A stretch of DNA of 64,000 nt from Drosophila persimilis (taxonomy: Eukaryota > Arthropoda > Insecta > Diptera > Drosophilidae), in contig NW_020825298.1 of NCBI RefSeq assembly GCF_003286085.1, positions 13,764,001-13,828,000 of the forward strand. Direction: 5' to 3'. The notes below the pieces were generated by a model. That model saw only the letters and a list, made by a program, of their open reading frames with translations. It did no database searches and was not told the origin of the DNA. Position numbers and translations under genes: made by a program. This document shows positions 60,124-64,000 of this stretch, piece by piece (position 1 is the first letter of the stretch; each line of letters starts with the position of its first letter).

Positions 60124-61017
60124 TGTTGAACCGAATATCAATATCGAGGATTATGGTTTCCAATCCTGGACTGCGAACGATTAACCCATTGTAGGCCAAG
60201 GGGGTTTTTTAATATACCATCGAAAATTATGCAAATTTAATCATTTTAGCGCAGTTCAAGTGCAAGACATCATGGCTTTTTTTTTAATTTGAAGAATTAT
60301 GGCATGGATCTACAAGAAGACAAGAAGAAGTAATATTTTCCGCCATAAGGTTTGAATAAATTGTTAAATTGCTTAAATAAAGGGGGCTTAAGAGGGCTAA
60401 CTTCGATTTCTTATCGATATACAAGAAATCGCCGTAGCATGAAAACAAGTCAAGTATTTAAAAGCCAACAAAACAAGAGAACACGAGAACACGAGAACAC
60501 GTTCGGTTCGTACTTTTAATTGCACGGAAAATCCATCTCGGGGAAACGTGTAAATCGCGTGAACAACCATCAAAATGCAATGACTGCGCGCAACAAAAGC
60601 AACAGCAAGCACACACAAAACCAAAGCAACAACAAGAATTAAATTGAAAACGCAACTAAATTCTCGGCCGCGTGTTTTCTTATTCCTACGATTTCTCCCG
60701 CTCTTTCGCTTGCAACAAACTGCATAATGTGTGTGTGCGCGCGTGTGTGTTTGTATTGAATAATAATAAAAAGAATACGAATAAAGGGGAATATTATTAA
60801 AACAAAAGTGAAATTAAACACGTGCTATCCGTTCTCTCTCTCTCACACTATCGCGCGCGTGTTGTTGTTGTTGTAACTTTGCTTTTGCGTTTTTTGTTTT
60901 GCCCCGCAATTCGTTCGCTCTCGGTCGTTCCATTGACTGTTTTGCCGGTTCAGGCGCTTTGATTTACAGTTGGATTGCATTTCTGGATAATAACAAAAAA
61001 GGAAACCCAGCAACAAA

Positions 61018-61026
61018 ATGGTGCAG
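61018..61026 (+). CDS. first coding exon (Met-Val-Gln) of a gene extending beyond the window
   Basis: CAACAAAATGGTGCAG|gtcagt has an excellent Drosophila start context followed at once by a splice donor. Upstream 60840-61017 looks like a 5' UTR (TTGTTGTTGTTG, TTCGTTCGCTCTCGGTCG, ACAAAAAAGG). The pattern of a tiny coding exon followed by a long intron is common in fly genes. No continuing exon is seen to the end of the window, so the intron would be over 3 kb. The gene cannot be named. Confidence 0.4.
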
Positions 61027-62543
61027 GTCAGTCAAAAACGATGGAAAATATTCGTACACGGGATACAGGGGTACCCCTCAGTTGTGTGGAAAACTAAAAT
61101 TTAAGAACCATTTATTTGTAATTGGGATTTTAGAGTATTCTGTACTCAACACGAAGGTGTTAATTACGGAAATGATTCTTAGAAAGAGTTTTTTGAGTAG
61201 GATAAGGATTCCAGAATTTCCCACTGTACAATGCTCTGAAATGGGAATATGGCGTGTAAAAATGAAAGATTGTGGAAGATTGATTGTGATGAAGGTGGAT
61301 ATATATAAACCCTATCCGAAGAAAGACTAATCTTTGGAGATAAAAGTGAAAAAAAAAACATAGACGGAAAAGTTTTTTAGTTAATTTTCTATATATACTA
61401 ATGCTGCCCAGAATTTTTGAGTATTTCCACTGTACTTTCTTTTCCCCTGATTCCCTTACGTGATATTTTTGATCTATCAAAATACAACCAATATTTATTC
61501 CCACTTTTACACCATAAATCCCCATTTTGACTGCTCATATAGCACCGTACGAAAATCCCTACAAAGTCAAGTTTTACAATGGTTTCAAAATCCCTAAATC
61601 ATAAAATTGGGAAACATTTTCGTGTTTTTTGTTTTTCCCTTCCACCCCATGGAATAGGCCTTTGCTGCTGACCTTTTGACGTAACGTGTGATACGGTATA
61701 CAACCCTCTGCAATTCCAATTCCTGAATGGGACACTAGGACCTGAAAGTGCACCACCACCACCCCAGCCCCCGAGAAACGATCCACGCCTCACCACCCCA
61801 ACGCGTAAAACCCCCCTCCAGCACCCTTGCCGAGCAATGCAGTGTCCCAAACGGGAATCAACCACCACCAAAAGAGCCGACGACGGGAAAAAATTGAATA
61901 TTCCGATATGGAAAAATCCCAATTGGCTTCGGGAGTTGCCAGGGAAATTGCAGGACCATTAGAGGAGGAGGCGGAGGAGGAGGAGGTCCTTGCGCCTGTC
62001 TGTCGATGCGTAATGAACACCGAAAAACGTTGCATTTAGTCAATTTTCCATCCACGAAGCGGCTGCAAGCGGATCGGCAAAAGAAAAACATAAAATTGCC
62101 AGCTATCTAGGATAATCAAGGATGCGACCCGGGGGATACCCTGAGAAGAAAATAGAGATACTTTCATATATTTAAGAATATTTCCAAAGCTCTTAGAATT
62201 GCGTAGATCTCTTGGAAAACAAATATATATTTTTCTGGAAATAAACCTTTTAGATAAAAGATATATATTTCTCAGAAACCCATCATCAATCAAAGGATTT
62301 CTAATGTGCCTATAATATAGTTTTCCGATGCTCTAGATTTGTGGAAAACCATCGAACTTTAGGACTCCCCTTTTGATACCCTCTAAAAACAGAGATTTTC
62401 ACTAGCTCGACTCTTACCTGCCGCACACCTCCCCCCTGCAACCGCCGAATATCTGAAGTTCCAGTTTTGGATTTGAAATGCGTTTTGCGACCAACTGTCC
62501 TCCACGTTTCACATCCACGTGTCCTGTACGGGTGGAGGAGTCT

Positions 62544-62578
<35 letters not shown>

Positions 62579-64000
62579 ATTCGGTCGAAAGCAGAACCAG
62601 GTCCCGTTCCCATGCTGCTGCTGCTGCTGCTGCATCCACGTCAAAGCGCATTTTGCACATTTGCATTTGCCGAGGCCTGGAGTATATGGGGGAGGAGGGG
62701 GGTGGGATGTACGGGGAGGCGGAGTGGGGTGGTTCAGTGGGGTGGTTCGGTTCGGTTTTGGTTGCGCTTTGGCCTATGTTCAATAGCTAAAAACGAGGCA
62801 TTTCTGACGTTTGACCGAACTTTGTTGCTGTTGTTCCACTCCCGGACTCTCCTGCCTTCTGCCTCCTGCCTCCTGGCTCCTGCGACTCTCTCCTGCCCCT
62901 GCTTCTGTTGCTAATGGCATACCCGGAGAGGGGAAGGGAGGATGGGGTACACAGGAGGGTAATAGGCACATTTGTACACTGGACTTTGTACCATAACCCA
63001 TTCCCACTCTCCCGGGGAGTCTCTTATTTTGTAACTGCATCCCCGTGCAGCCCCGTGCAGCCCCCGCCCCCGTCCCCCGCCCCGAAGCCTCGAATGTTCT
63101 AGGCACAAAAATTTCAACGAGGATAACAGACACGGGACCCATGCTAATCAGGACAATTAAGTTAATAGTAGTACTAGTATGTATCCGTGTAGGCATAGGG
63201 TTATATGTGTGTGGGTGGGGAAGAACTAAGGATCCCAGACAGAGAGGAAAACTATTAAACAGAAAATATTGGAAAGAGATATGAAGTGTTTTATAGCACT
63301 GGTCCTCCAGTGAACGAGGTTAATTCGCTGCTGAAATGTTCCCCTAAGCGAAAGGATACTTTTGTTTGGAATGAGTCGAACGGCAGGCGATTTGGGGACT
63401 TGGAACTTAAGAAATTGTTTCAAAAAAATGTTTTGAATAAAGATCTAAAGATCTTTTTTTTAAAATTGTTTAAACAAACGCAGAATTTACCCCAAATTTA
63501 TATCCCTTTATTGATAAAATGTAAAAATTTTAGAAAGTAAATTCACCCCCTCGTTGGCCAAACTTTGTTTCTTATTCCTATGGAAATTCCCTGTGCTATT
63601 TGTATGGCCCGGACTTTATTCCTAGGGCTTTTTTCTTGGGCTGGCGTTGGCTTGGGCGGCAGGGCGCCAGCTTCCGTTTGTGGGCTCCCTCCTTGGACTC
63701 CACTTTGTGCTGCCTTTCGAATCACTTTGCTTGCCACGCCCCCGCTGCCCCAACTCCGCCACCCCCCAAAGTGTGTTTCCATGGCAAAATGTTGAAATGT
63801 TCCATCCTTTGGCTTCCGATTCGATTTCTCGTGCCCTGCCTTGTCCGCCCGCTGCCTTGAGGGCACTTTCCTCTCTCTCTCTCTCTCCCTCCCTCTCTCT
63901 CTGTATCCCTGTGTGAAAAGGTTTTTCTCCTCTGAAAATGATGTAGGTTTTCCACGTGTGCTTCTGCTGCCTGCTGCGTGCTGCGTGCTGCCTACTGCCT
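61027..64000. other. putative long intron, simple-sequence rich
   Basis: Contains a (CA)n tract at 62549-62575, a CTG run at 62611-62632, TCCTGCC repeats at 62850-62900 and a CT-rich tract at 63870-63902. ORFs in this interval are translations of these repeats or overlap on both strands. No coding exon recognised. Confidence 0.5.
62549..62632. repeat. (CA)n and (CTG)n microsatellites
   Basis: A run of about 13 CA dinucleotides starting at 62549 and about seven CTG trinucleotides near 62611-62632, likely polymorphic. Confidence 0.9.

Noticed and set aside
62467..62914. Three overlapping 100+ codon ORFs
   Set aside because: All translate the (CA)n and (CTG)n microsatellites in different frames.
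1..64000. tRNA, rRNA, snRNA and known miRNA genes
   Set aside because: I looked for B-box-like GGTTCGAATCC and for several known fly miRNA seeds and found none; a covariance-model scan was not possible.

Overview
This is nuclear DNA of a Drosophila-like fly. The genes have short introns with fly-type splice sites, the promoters carry Drosophila core motifs (motif 1 GGTCACACT, DRE TATCGATA), and there is a DINE-1/mini-me (INE-1) Helentron with its (GTCY)n tract. Stam, Aurora B (ial) and the DHHC protein Dnz1 lie together; from memory these are linked on chromosome 2L (Muller element B) in D. melanogaster. Lineage-specific duplicates and the DINE-1 sequence suggest the obscura group (D. pseudoobscura or a relative), but the species is inferred, not proven.

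Layout. 0-1.8 kb: 3' part of a divergent SLC13/INDY-type transporter gene (+). 6.0-8.5 kb: a head-to-head pair, an intronless PRPP-synthetase-like gene (-) and a divergent SURF4-like cargo-receptor gene (+). 8.5-20.5 kb: mostly non-coding, with a probable hAT-like MITE and a degenerate RING ORF. 20.5-23.3 kb: a 2.8 kb imperfect inverted repeat whose arms carry exon-like sequence, splice sites and internal tandem repeats. It is a strong candidate for a hairpin-RNA (endo-siRNA) locus. 23.6-24.0 kb: a small coiled-coil gene. 26.3-30.6 kb: a DINE-1 element running straight into a 3.9 kb AT-rich minisatellite whose unit resembles the DINE-1 tail. 35-48 kb: LINE reverse-transcriptase debris, two copies of a nardilysin-like pseudogene, a small secreted-protein gene and a tandem p53-type motif cluster. 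48.7-58.9 kb: the gene-dense block, with Stam (-), Aurora B/ial (+), Dnz1 (+) and a SmydA-type SET/MYND gene (-) that appears to have two alternative first exons. 59-64 kb: DRE-rich sequence with gene remnants or smORFs, then the first coding exon of a gene whose intron runs off the window.

Roles. Stam (ESCRT-0), ial (chromosomal passenger kinase) and Dnz1 (palmitoyltransferase) are conserved housekeeping genes sharing motif 1/motif 6/DRE promoters; Stam and ial are transcribed divergently from one 1.06 kb interval. The transporter, PRPP-synthetase-like and SURF4-like genes look like fast-evolving duplicates with altered active-site or targeting residues. The most interesting candidates for new biology are the gene-containing hairpin at 20.5-23.3 kb and the Helentron-derived minisatellite.
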